The position numbers and the translations under genes were made by a program. Source: Phytophthora quininea (taxonomy: Eukaryota > Oomycota > Peronosporomycetes > Peronosporales > Peronosporaceae). From it: DNA of 64,000 bases. A model generated the notes under the pieces. It made no database searches. It had not been told where the DNA came from and saw nothing but the letters and a program-made list of their open reading frames with translations. The stretch covers positions 81,310 to 145,309 of the forward strand of contig JAAVTG010000459.1 of assembly GCA_011947345.1 (NCBI GenBank), given 5' to 3'. Position 1 is the first letter of the stretch; each line of letters begins with the position of its first letter. Shown piece after piece: positions 55,318-64,000 of the stretch.

Positions 55318-56050
55318 ATGCCTGGCAAGGCTAAAGACAAACCGGAAGCCAGTAGCAGCCGGGTCGCTAAGGTCAAGCCAACAATGACCAAGTGTTCGTC
55401 CATCTCGCCACACAAAACCGACACAACTGCTGATTCACCGACACGCCAAACGCCTTATGAACGTCTCCGTCAGCTCCTGGCGGAGAAAACAACTAACACT
55501 AGACGCGTGACAACCGTCGAGGGTACGTCCAAGTAAGATTTCTTGCCATGCATTCCACAAAATGCCTCACCATTCGCGAATTCGTTGCCAATTGCGTGCC
55601 TACAGAGCTACAGACTATCTTACGCAACACCGCGGAGCCACCCCAAAAGCTCACGATGAAAATGAAGTTGTTGTGGGCATTTAACCACATGTACCAGAAC
55701 TTCAAGCTAGCGAGACTGCATCTTATCGATACTGCTTCGCCCGAGCCCTTGGAGGACTTGCTAAAAGTAAGTAGTTCCCCATGGTTTTGGTTGCACCACT
55801 GCTCTGAAGTTGCATGTTATCGCTTGTATCCTAGTCGTTTCGTGATTCATACGACGAGAACCGTGACGAGGTTGATTCGGTGCTACTCACGGCGACAATG
55901 TGGGATACTGACTCTGCTTCGAATGAGCTACCGCCAGCGGGGAAGGTCATTGAAATTAATGGCTACTCCAGCTTGAAGCTGTTCCAAGAAAAATGCTGCC
56001 AAGTCACGGTCAAACTTCGGGATTTGTCCTGGGACCTACGCGCTAAGTAA
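55318..56050 (+). CDS. Gene X copy 2: three-exon gene, intact (193 aa)
   Basis: Exons 55318-55522, 55606-55766 and 55835-56050; introns of 83 and 68 nt (GTACGT..ACAG and GTAAGT..CTAG). The spliced length is exactly 194 codons with no internal stop. Sequence landmarks are TPYERLRQLLAEK, RVTTVEELQTILRN, KLTMKMKLLWAFNHMYQNF, LLKSFRDSYDENRDEVDSVLL, TATMWDTDS and a C-terminal IEINGYSSLKLFQEK with VTVKLRDLSWDL. Conservation with copy 1 is highest from the FRD motif onward. Being intact while its neighbours W and Y are broken suggests a kept function. No family is recognised. Confidence 0.65.
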
Positions 56051-56675
56051 AACATGAAGATCGTTGTCAAAGACTTAAAGACTGCAGAAGTAGGCTCCTG
56101 CTTTATCTGCATTTGTAGTTACAGCATGACGAAGTAGTCGGTAGCGCTTTATCAACGACAAGTTATTCAGCTTACTTTTCGGCAATTCTACTGCAAGTGT
56201 TGAGTAGTTGAATAGCTTCGACGTACTCTAATATGAAAGCTAAGAATTCCGTATCCGGGCAACTTCCAGCCAACTAAACCTTTTCTGCGCACTGTGCTGC
56301 ATGAATTGCTATAATCAACCCCCAAATCGAGTTATCATAGTATCCTGACGCACTTCTATACCAAGATTCGTGCAGCTTGACTTTAATTCCCCATTTTGGC
56401 GACGACGCACGGCCTTTTTGATATTGGTGACGCTGGTACTTCTGCATGCAAATTTACTATGATGTTTGCCCATTTTTGCCCACTTTTACAACTAATAGGC
56501 ATATACCCAAATCTTATTGAAGTACGGGAGCCGAAAATTCGAACAACTCCCTCATCAGCGATGTACGTCATTCCAGAAGTGGCCGCCCTGGAGCCGAAGC
56601 AAGCGGAGAAGTAGGTATTACATGGGCTGTATTGTGTTGACAGTGTGAACATGCATTAATTGAGGTTGTGGATAG
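56051..56675. other. Intergenic, no gene seen
   Basis: AT-rich gap between genes X and Y. The short frame at 56396-56614 has no domain. It is longer than the matching gap in copy 1 (about 240 bases) and shows no obvious similarity to it. Confidence 0.3.
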
Positions 56676-57415
56676 ATGACCAAGCCCAGAGGAACTTGAA
56701 ATTACACGTACGCCGAGCAGTGCCTACTGCTTTCGGTCGTAGCAGACGAGTTGCCGGTGGCCCGGTCTGAATGGGATCGTGTTGCGATCGCATACAATAC
56801 AGCCGCAGACAGCGCTTGGAAGCCGAGGGATGCGGGTAGCTTACGGAGGAAGTTCACTACGCTCTACTCGGCAGCACGGAAGGCGAAAGGGGTGGAGCTG
56901 AACTCGCAGGAAAAGGCGGCTCTAGAGCTACGGCGCAAGATCATCGAGCGTGCCAACTTGGCACGATTCCCCCACCTGACGGAGCCAGCCAACGCGACCG
57001 ACGGACAATCATCGACGCTGTCGCCTCCCCGTCAGGAGAATCAGTGGTCGAACATCAGACACATGAGGAAACTGAGCCGCCGCGTCGTGCTAGTTTGCTC
57101 CCCTCCGACGACAGTGAGTGTGATGACCAATGTCTAACAGCACCGGAGGAATCGTGTAGTTCGGTCGCGTCGCTCAGTATGGAGAGTGCTTCACAGCATC
57201 TGCATTCTCACTGTTCAGCAATCCAGCTGTTCCTCTGGTTCCAGCAGCGAGAAGAGCGCCAACTCACACGAGTCAAGGATGACCAGCACCAACGACAGCT
57301 TAGAAGGGCGGCCAAGGAGCAGCAAAGAGAGATCGACATGCGCAACACAGAACGAAGACACAAAGAGCTGGTGGAATGCATTTCGTCGCTCAAGTACAGC
57401 ATCTCAAAAGTTTAA
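56676..57415 (+). pseudogene. Gene Y copy 2: SANT-like protein, early stop and one frame shift
   Basis: Starts MTKPRGT, then TGA (56697-56699) where copy 1 has Arg, then continues NYTYAEQCLLLSVVADELP, SEWDRVAIAYNTAA, WKPRDAGSLRRKFTTLY. A frame shift near 57040 leads to an acidic linker (PSDDSECDDQ) and the coiled coil (QLFLWFQQREERQ, NTERRHKELVECISSLKYSI). An internal Met after the stop could in principle restart translation but would lose part of the DNA-binding domain. Confidence 0.65.
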
Positions 57416-57810
57416 GAGGAACGCTGACAGGGACGATAATACACGTTGTTTAGATCTGATGTGCTCATTGTAGTGTGTGCAGCAACAGTCACCGCAAAGT
57501 AGAGAAGAGTGCTTGCTTGAAACAATGTTTAATAAACGGACAGGGTGGCACTGTGCATGCCTGAAACAAAGATTATTAAACGGACAGTGTGGTAGATGAT
57601 GTGCTATTGGGGGCTTGAAGCTGGCAGCACGCCATTACGAGCATGTCAGTGTACCACGCGAGAACGATGTGCCATTTCCCAATTTCCTCTCGGAAGCACA
57701 AGCGATCAGACTCAACCCGAGCAAGGCAGCAGCAGCAGCCAACGCGTACGTATGCTAATTCTACAAGTGCTTCTGAGGTGAAATCGTTCTCACACGTTTT
57801 TCTCGTTTAG
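57416..57810. other. Intergenic region upstream of the truncated H4
   Basis: Contains a short direct repeat (AATAAACGGACAG at about 57530 and ATTAAACGGACAG at about 57572). The stretch GAGGTGAAATCG...TCGTTTAG directly before the H4 Met could be a short 5' leader intron, judged only from its splice-like ends. Confidence 0.35.
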
Positions 57811-57978
57811 ATGTCAGGCCGTGGGAAGGGCGCCAAAGGCGTTGGGAAGGAGGTGCCTATATATATATGGTCGGCGCTACATGTGTATCGCACTAAAATG
57901 ACGTCGCGTTATGGGCTCTATTTTGGGCTTTTGCTGCTGTTTATTCCTGTAGCGCGCTGCTTTTTAGCGCCCAAATGA
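57811..57978 (+). pseudogene. Histone H4 cut off after its N-tail and run into subtelomeric repeat
   Basis: Begins MSGRGKGAKGVGKE, a near-canonical H4 tail with Arg3, Lys5, Lys8 and Lys12, then leaves H4 at about 57852 where the TATATATATGGTCGGCGC repeat starts. The frame stays open across the join and runs into the small hydrophobic reading frame of the repeat, ending at TGA 57976 (55 codons). The whole histone fold is missing. The tail is far more canonical than the variant in copy 1, so the ancestral cassette carried a more ordinary H4. Confidence 0.75.
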
Positions 57979-59224
57979 GTACTACTCGATACACTATTTT
58001 CGGTTATCAGACGATACTGACGGTAATACTGATCACAGCAGAATGAAACTAAGTGTAACTAGGTTTTCATTATGGCGAACACGATGGTGATACTCTGAGC
58101 GAGCAGAAACAGGCGCATCCGCCAATCAGCGATCCGCAACGAAAACAACGGCTGTACTCGACCGGTTGGGCTGAAAACCCGGAGAAATATGTTTTCATAT
58201 ACGGGGAACATGATGGTGATAGTCTGATGTGACAGAGACATGCCCATCACCCAATCAGCGATCAGGAAGGATAGCTATGGCCGGAATTACCGGATTGGGA
58301 TGGAAACTTCGGAGACTACGTTTTCGTATGTGGGGAAGAAGATGGTGATAGTTTGCAGCGACAGAAACGGGTGCATCCGCCAACGAGCGTTCACACACGC
58401 CATTGCAGGCATCGTACGCCCGACGGATTCGAAACAGTGACGAGATATGTTTCGACGCAAGGTGAACTTGCTGGTTGGACTCAACGGAGAACATAATGAA
58501 AGTGCGTACTTGAGTATGTGATTATGAGACAAATCGTGTGTAAGGTCGGAATATGTGTAGCAAATGAATGTGCGCACGTAGGTTTGAATGTTTGTATAGT
58601 ACGAGTGTATGCAGCGTATCATTGGAGGGTGGGAAGTCTGTTGTCGAGGGAGAATATGTGTAGGATAAGCGTGTTGTATCTTATATACATGTGAGTATGG
58701 GAACGACAAAAGGTATGTAGACTAGTTAATGAAACGAGGATTAAGGACAGGTAGTGGAAACAGGTCATGGATGGCTATGCGTGCGAGAGTGGTATTTGTT
58801 ATTGGGAATCGTATGAAGGTGAGTGAGTGTACGCTTGTGTAGAGTAGGAGTAGGTGTCGAATATGAGTGTGTAGAGTGGGAATGTATGCAGAGAATGCGT
58901 GTTATTGTGTATGGATGTGTTCGTGTTTGCGTGTTCGTAGTATATGGTTTGAGTAAAATGAACGTGAAAATAGTATGATTTGGTGATAGGTAAATGAGAC
59001 AGATAGCGTGGAAGTGAAAGAAAAAGAAAAAAAAGAATGATAATAGTTGAGTATAATGAGATGGATTGGGATTGATCGGAAAGATGATTTGAATGATTTG
59101 ATAGAGAGTTAGGTAGTAATGTGGAAAAATGAGAAGAAGAAGAAGTATGTGGAGAGTATGGATAGTAGATAATGGTGTAAGAGTGTATATAGGTGTAAGT
59201 GTATGAGGTGTGTAAGAGTAGATA
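57858..59224. repeat. Subtelomeric higher-order repeat, unit A
   Basis: Opens with TATATATATGGTCGGCGCTA. Next come three tandem sub-repeats of about 129 bases with the core GATGGTGATA and CCAATCAGCGATC, then an AT/GT-rich tail of about 0.7 kb. The following two units start with the same sequence 1.37 kb and 2.80 kb downstream. Confidence 0.9.
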
Positions 59225-60657
59225 TGCTATATATATATGGTCGGCGCTACATATGTATCGCACTAAAATGACGTCGCGTTATGGGCTCTATTTTGGGCTT
59301 GTGCTGCTGTTTATTCCTGTAGCGCGCTGCTTTTTAGCGCCCAAATTAGTACTACTCGATACACTATTTTCGGTTATCAGACGATACTGACGGTAATACG
59401 GATCACAGCATAATGAAACTAAGTGTAACTGGGGTTTTCAGTATGGCAAACACGATGGTGATACTCTGAGCGAGCAGAAACAGGCGCATCCGCCAATCAG
59501 CGATCAGCATCGATAACAACGGCTGTACTGCACCGGTTGAGCTGAAAACTCGGAGAACTATGTTTTCATATACGGGGAGCATGATGGTGATAGTCTGATG
59601 TGACAGAGACAGGCCCATCATCCAATCAGCGATCAGGAACGATTGCTGCGGCTGTACATACCGTTTGGGCTGAAAACGTAGGGGACGACGCTTTCATATA
59701 CGGGGAAGAAGATGGTGATAGTGTGAAAAGACAGAGACAGGACCACCACCCAATCAGCGATCAGGAAGGATAGCTATGGCCGGAATTACCGGATTGGGAT
59801 GACAACTTGGGAGACTACGTTTTCATATGTGGAGAACACGATGGTGATCGTCTGTGATGACATAGACAGGCCCATCAGCCAATCAGCGAGTAGCAACGTT
59901 ATCTACGGTGGCACACACCTGCTTCGACTAAAATCTTGGAGAATCACGTTTTTGTATACTCGGAACACAATGGTGACACTGCGGAGTGATAGAGACAGGC
60001 CTGTCAAGCAGTCAACGATCGGTAAGGTTCATTACGGCCGCTTACTCCCGTTTGGGATGAGAACTTGGGAGACTACGTTTTCGTATGTGGGGAAGAAGAT
60101 GGTGATAGTTTGCAGCGACAGAAACTGGTGCATCCGCCAATGAGCGTTCACACACGCCATTGCAGGCATCGTACGCCCGACGGATTCGAAACAGTGAAGA
60201 GATATGTTTCGACGCAAGGTGAACTTGCTGGCGGGACTCAACGAAGAACATAATGAAAGTACGTCCTTGAGTCTGTGATTATGAGACAAATGGTGTGTAA
60301 GGTCGGAATATGTGTAGCAACTGAATGTGCGTATGTAGGTTTGAATGTTTGTATCGTACGAGTGTATGCAGCGTATCATTGGAGGTTGGGAAGTCTGTTG
60401 TCGAGGGAGAATATGTGTCGAATAAGCGTGTTGTATCATATATAGATGTGTGTATGGGAACGACAAAAAGGTATGTAGACTAGTTAATGAAACGACGATT
60501 AAGGACAGGTAGTGGAAACAGGTCATGGATGACTATGCGTGCGAGAGTGTTATTTGTTATTGGGAATCGTATGAAGGTGAGTGAGTGTACGCTTGTGTAG
60601 AGTATGCGTAGGTGTAGCATATGAGTGTGTAGAGTGGGAATGCATGCAGAGAATGCT
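59225..60657. repeat. Subtelomeric higher-order repeat, unit B
   Basis: Same opening as unit A but with six sub-repeats (GATGGTGAT cores near 59453, 59583, 59711, 59831, 59970 and 60091) and a tail about 0.3 kb shorter. The next unit begins abruptly where unit A would continue. Confidence 0.9.
59268..59390 (+). other. Small hydrophobic reading frame repeated at the head of each unit (40 aa)
   Basis: MTSRYGLYFGLVLLFIPVAR with a short tail looks like a signal peptide or membrane helix. It recurs identically at 60698-60820 and in shortened form at 57898-57978, where a base change gives a stop after 26 residues. Conservation may only reflect recent repeat homogenisation. No evidence of expression. 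Confidence 0.3.
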
Positions 60658-62400
60658 TATATATATATGGTCGGCGCTACATGTGTATCGCACTAAAATG
60701 ACGTCGCGTTATGGGCTCTATTTTGGGCTTGTGCTGCTGTTTATTCCTGTAGCGCGCTGCTTTTTAGCGCCCAAGTTAGTACTACTCGATACACTATTTT
60801 CGGTTATCAGACGATACTGACGGTAATACGGATCACAGCATAATGAAACTAAGTGTAACTGGGGTTTTCAGTATGGTGAACACGATGGTGATACTCTGAG
60901 CGAGCAGAAACAGGCGCATCCGCCAATCAGCGATCAGCATCGATAACAACGGCTGTACTCCACCGATTGAGCTGAAAACTTGGGAGACTATGTTTTCATA
61001 TACGGGAACATGATGGTGATAGTCTGATATGACAGAGACAGGCCCATCAGCCAATCAGCGATCAGGAACGATTGCTGCGGCTGTACATACCGGTTTCGGC
61101 TGAAAACGTAGGGGACTACGTTTTCATATACGGGGAAGAAGATGGTGATAGTCCGATGTGACAGAGACAGGCCCATCACCCAATCAGCGATCAGGAGCGA
61201 TTGCTGCGGCTGTACCCCACCGATTGGGATGACAACTTGGGAGACTACGTTTTCATATGTGGAGAACACGATGTTGCTTGTCTGAGATGACATAGACAGA
61301 CCCATCAGCCACTCAGCGAGGAGCAACGTTATCTACGGTGGCACACACCTGCTTCGACTACAACCTTGGAGAATCACGTGTTTGTATACGCGGAACACGA
61401 TGGTGACACTGCGAAGTGATAGAGACAGGCCTGTCAAGCAGTCAACGATCGGTAAGGTTCATTACGGCCGCTTACTCCCGTTTGGGATGAGAACTTGGGA
61501 GACTACGTTTTCGTATGTGGGGAAGAAGATGGTGATAGTTTGCAGCGACAGAAACGGGTGCATCCGCCAATGAGCGTTCACAGACGCCATTGCAGGCATC
61601 GTACGCCCGACTCAATCGAAACAGTGAAGAGATATGTTTCGACGCAAGGTGAACATGCTGGCGGGACTCAACGAAGAACATAATGAAAGTACGTCCTTGA
61701 GTCTGTGACTATGAGACAAATGGTGTGGAAGGTCGGAATATGTGTAGCAACTGAATGTGCGCACGTAGGTTTGAATGTTTGTGTAGTGCGAGTGTATGCA
61801 GCGTATACTTGGAGGGTGGGAAGTCTGTTGTCGAGGGAGAATATGTGTCGAATAAGCGTGTTGTATCATATATATGTGTGTGTATGGGAACGACAAAAAC
61901 GTATGTAGACTAGTTAATGCAACGAGGATCAATAAGAAGTAGTGGAAACAGGTCATGGATGACTATGCGTGCGAGAGTGGTATTTGTTATTGGGAATAGG
62001 TCGAAGGTGAGTGAGTGTACGCTTGTGTAGAGTAGGAGTAGGTGTCGAATAGGAGTGTGTAGAGTGGGAATGTATGCAGAGAATGCGTGTTATTGTGTAT
62101 GGATGTGTTGGTGTTTGCGTGTTCGTAGTATATGGTTTGAGTCAAATGAACGTGTCAATAGTATGCTTTGGTGATAGGTAAATGAGAAAGATAGAGTGGG
62201 AGTGAAAGAAAAAAGAAAAAATGATAATAGTTGAGTATAATGAGATGGATTGGGATTGATAGAAAAGGTGATTTGAATGATTTGATAGAGTTAGTTGGTA
62301 TTGTGGAAAAATGAGAAGAAGAAGATGTGTGTGGAGAGTATATAATAGTGTAAGAGTGTATATAGGTGTAAGTGTATGAGGTGTGTAAGAGTAGATATGT
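60658..62400. repeat. Subtelomeric higher-order repeat, unit C
   Basis: Opens like units A and B, has six sub-repeats (GATGGTGAT-type cores from about 60884 to 61529) and a full-length tail that parallels 58497-59220 of unit A. It then passes into GT-rich minisatellite. Confidence 0.88.
60698..60820 (+). other. Second copy of the small hydrophobic reading frame
   Basis: Encodes the same 40 residues as 59268-59390 at the head of unit C. Status as a gene is doubtful for the same reasons. Confidence 0.3.
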
Positions 62401-63693
62401 AGATATGGTATAGAAAAGAATGAGTATGTGAAATAGGAGTGTTTAAAGAAGGAGTATGTAGAGAATAAATGGGTGTAGTGTAAAGTGTGAGTGTGTAAGA
62501 TAAGAGTGTGTGAGAAGAGAAAAAATGGAGTTGAGGAAGGAATAGAGAAAGTTTGAGTAATAGAAAATTGAAGAAAAATGATGGATGTTTGTGTGTATGA
62601 GTGTATGTAGAGAATGTGGATGTTTGTGTGTATGAGTGTATGTAGAGAATGGATGTTTGTGGTGAATAGAAGTGTATGTGGAGTGTAAGTGTAGTGAGTG
62701 TAAGTATGTGTGAGTGTAAATAGAGAGTAAGTGTAAAAAGTGTGATTGTGAATAGAATGTGATTGTTGTAGAGTATAAGTGTGTGTAAAGTATGAGTATG
62801 TGAGAGTGTGAGTATGTATAGAGTGTGAGTGTGTGTGGAGTGTGAGTGTGTGTGAAGTATGAGTATGTATAGAGTGTGAGTGTGTGTAGATTGTGAGTGT
62901 GTGTGGAGTGAGTGTGTGTAGAGTGTGTAGTGTGTGTAGTGTGTGTAGAGTGTGAGTGTGTGTAGGGTATGAGTGTTGTAGGGTTTGAGTGTTGTAGGGT
63001 TTGAGTGTGTGTAGAGTGTGAGTATGTGTAGAGTGTGTGTAGAGTGTGAGAGTGAGTGTGTGTAGAGTGTAGAGTGTAGAGTGTGTGTGGAGTGTGAGTG
63101 TAAGTATGTGTGGGTGTAAATAGAGAGTAAGAGTAAAAAGTGTGATTGTGAATAGAGTGTTAGTGTTGTAGAGTGTGAATGTGTGTAAAGTATGAGTATG
63201 TGAGAGTGTGAGTATGTGTATGTGTATGTGTAGAGTGTGAGTGTGTGTGGAGTGTGAGTGTGTGTGGAGTGTGAGTGTAAGTATGTGTGGGTGTAAATAG
63301 AGATTAAGAGTAAAAATTGTGATTGTGAATAGAGTGTTAGTGTTGTAGAGTGTGAATGTGTGTAAAGTATGAGTATGTGAGAGTGTGAGTATGTGTATGT
63401 GTATGTGTAGAGTGTGAGTGTGTGTGGAGTGTGAGTGTGTGTGGAGTGTGAGTGTTGTAGAGTGTGAGTGTTGTAGAGTGTGAGTGTGTGTAGAGTGTGA
63501 GTATGTGTAGAGTGTGTGTAGAGTGTGGGAGTGAGTGTGTGTAGAGTGTAGAGTGTAGAGTGTGAGTGTGAGTTTGTGTGGAGTGTGAGTGTGTGGGTGT
63601 GAGTGTGTGTGGAGTGTGAGTGTGTGTGGAGTGAGAGTATGTGTAGAGTGAGTGTGAGTGTGTGTGGAGTGTGAGTGTGTGTGGAGTGTGAGT
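62401..63693. repeat. GT-rich subtelomeric minisatellite
   Basis: About 1.3 kb built from variants of GTGTGTAGAGTGTGAGTG, with nested direct duplications; the block at about 63100-63250 recurs at 63280-63430. TGTAGGG-like words increase toward the right end, grading into the telomere. Confidence 0.9.
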
Positions 63694-64000
63694 GTATGTA
63701 GGGTGTAGGGTGTAGGGTGTAGGGTGTAGGGTGTAGGGTGTAGGGTTTAGGGTTTAGGGTGTAGGGTGTAAGGTGTAGGGTGTAGGGTTTAGGGTTTAGG
63801 GTTTAGGGTTTAGGGTTTAGGGTTTAGGGTTTAGGGTTTAGGGTTTAGGGTTTAGGGTTTAGGGTTTAGGGTTTAGGGTTTAGGGTTTAGGGTTTAGGGT
63901 TTAGGGTTTAGGGTTTAGGGTTTAGGGTTTAGGGTTTAGGGTTTAGGGTTTAGGGTTTAGGGTTTAGGGTTTAGGGTTTAGGGTTTAGGGTTTAGGGTTT
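63694..64000 (+). repeat. Telomere, TTTAGGG repeats with proximal TGTAGGG variants
   Basis: From about 63694 to 63787 the array mixes TGTAGGG with TTTAGGG and one TGTAAGG. From 63788 to the window end it is uninterrupted TTTAGGG. The G-rich strand runs 5' to 3' outward, as expected for a right chromosome end. TTTAGGG is the repeat reported for oomycetes as well as many plants. Confidence 0.98.

Larger units (their letters stand above)
44940..57857 (+). mobile_element. Composite Helitron-associated block, copy 2, right end lost to subtelomere
   Basis: Repeats the order of copy 1: 5' motif GTAGAACTGTCGCTTACCCC (45003), Rep-helicase (46040-51864), gene W (53325-54066, minus), gene X (55318-56050), gene Y (56676-57415), then the first codons of an H4 gene (57811). 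It also has an extra 5' duplication (45577-45870) and extra material at 51946-52830 and 54640-54830. All shared genes are clearly diverged from copy 1, so the duplication is old or the copies arrived separately. Confidence 0.55.

Noticed and set aside
34291..57000. Many TGA codons inside conserved frames, suggesting a changed genetic code
   Set aside because: Intact host-type genes end at TGA (paralog 7), TAG and TAA also interrupt the transposon frames, and frame shifts accompany them. Decay explains it better.
58799..59263. 154-codon minus-strand frame rich in Ser, Tyr and Thr
   Set aside because: It comes from the low-complexity TG/AG-rich tail of a subtelomeric unit, has no domain, and is interrupted in unit C.
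62401..63693. Regular short repeats resembling a CRISPR array
   Set aside because: No constant repeat with unique spacers. This is a continuous GT-rich minisatellite beside a eukaryotic telomere.

Overview
The window is the right-hand end of a eukaryotic chromosome, most likely from an oomycete of the Phytophthora type. The G-rich strand ends in a long run of the 7-mer TTTAGGG. Genes are dense and intron-poor, and the few introns seen are 62-83 nt with GT..AG ends. The transposons are a Mutator-like element and Helitrons, and there is an expanded family of secretory-pathway glycosyltransferases plus secreted hydrolases. The species cannot be named from sequence alone.

Layout. (1) 1-2.0 kb: a decayed Mutator-like transposase on the minus strand, cut by the window edge. 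(2) 2.3-29.8 kb: ten paralogous type II membrane proteins with a GT71/MNN1-like catalytic domain behind a six-cysteine module. A membrane-anchored subtilase (13.1-16.4 kb) and a torsin/LAP1-like lumenal protein (25.9-27.0 kb) sit among them. The first and third paralogs form a near-identical inverted repeat around the second. (3) 30.2-32.7 kb: a membrane protein of unknown function and a secreted pectin-acetylesterase/Notum-like hydrolase. (4) 33.6-57.9 kb: two diverged tandem copies of one composite block. In each, a Rep-helicase Helitron reading frame (plus strand) is followed by a minus-strand gene W (beta-barrel-like protein with a C2H2 finger), then gene X (three exons), gene Y (SANT-like plus coiled coil) and a histone H4-like gene. 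Copy 1 carries a full-length, highly divergent H4. Copy 2 is cut off inside the H4 tail by subtelomeric repeat. (5) 57.9-64.0 kb: three higher-order subtelomeric repeats, a GT-rich minisatellite, variant telomere repeats and the telomere.

How the parts relate. The glycosyltransferases would modify secreted or wall glycoproteins in the Golgi; the subtilase and pectin-acetylesterase-like protein would act on the secreted side. The composite block at 33.6-57.9 kb looks like a rolling-circle transposon that carries, or always travels beside, four non-transposition genes including a histone. That block is the strongest candidate for an undescribed system here.

Caveat. Many genes are interrupted by single-base shifts, and most of these lie in homopolymers of four or five bases. 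This pattern suits uncorrected long-read assembly errors as well as real decay, so I annotate these glycosyltransferases as genes with frame breaks rather than as certain pseudogenes. The transposon reading frames also carry true nonsense codons and are more surely dead.
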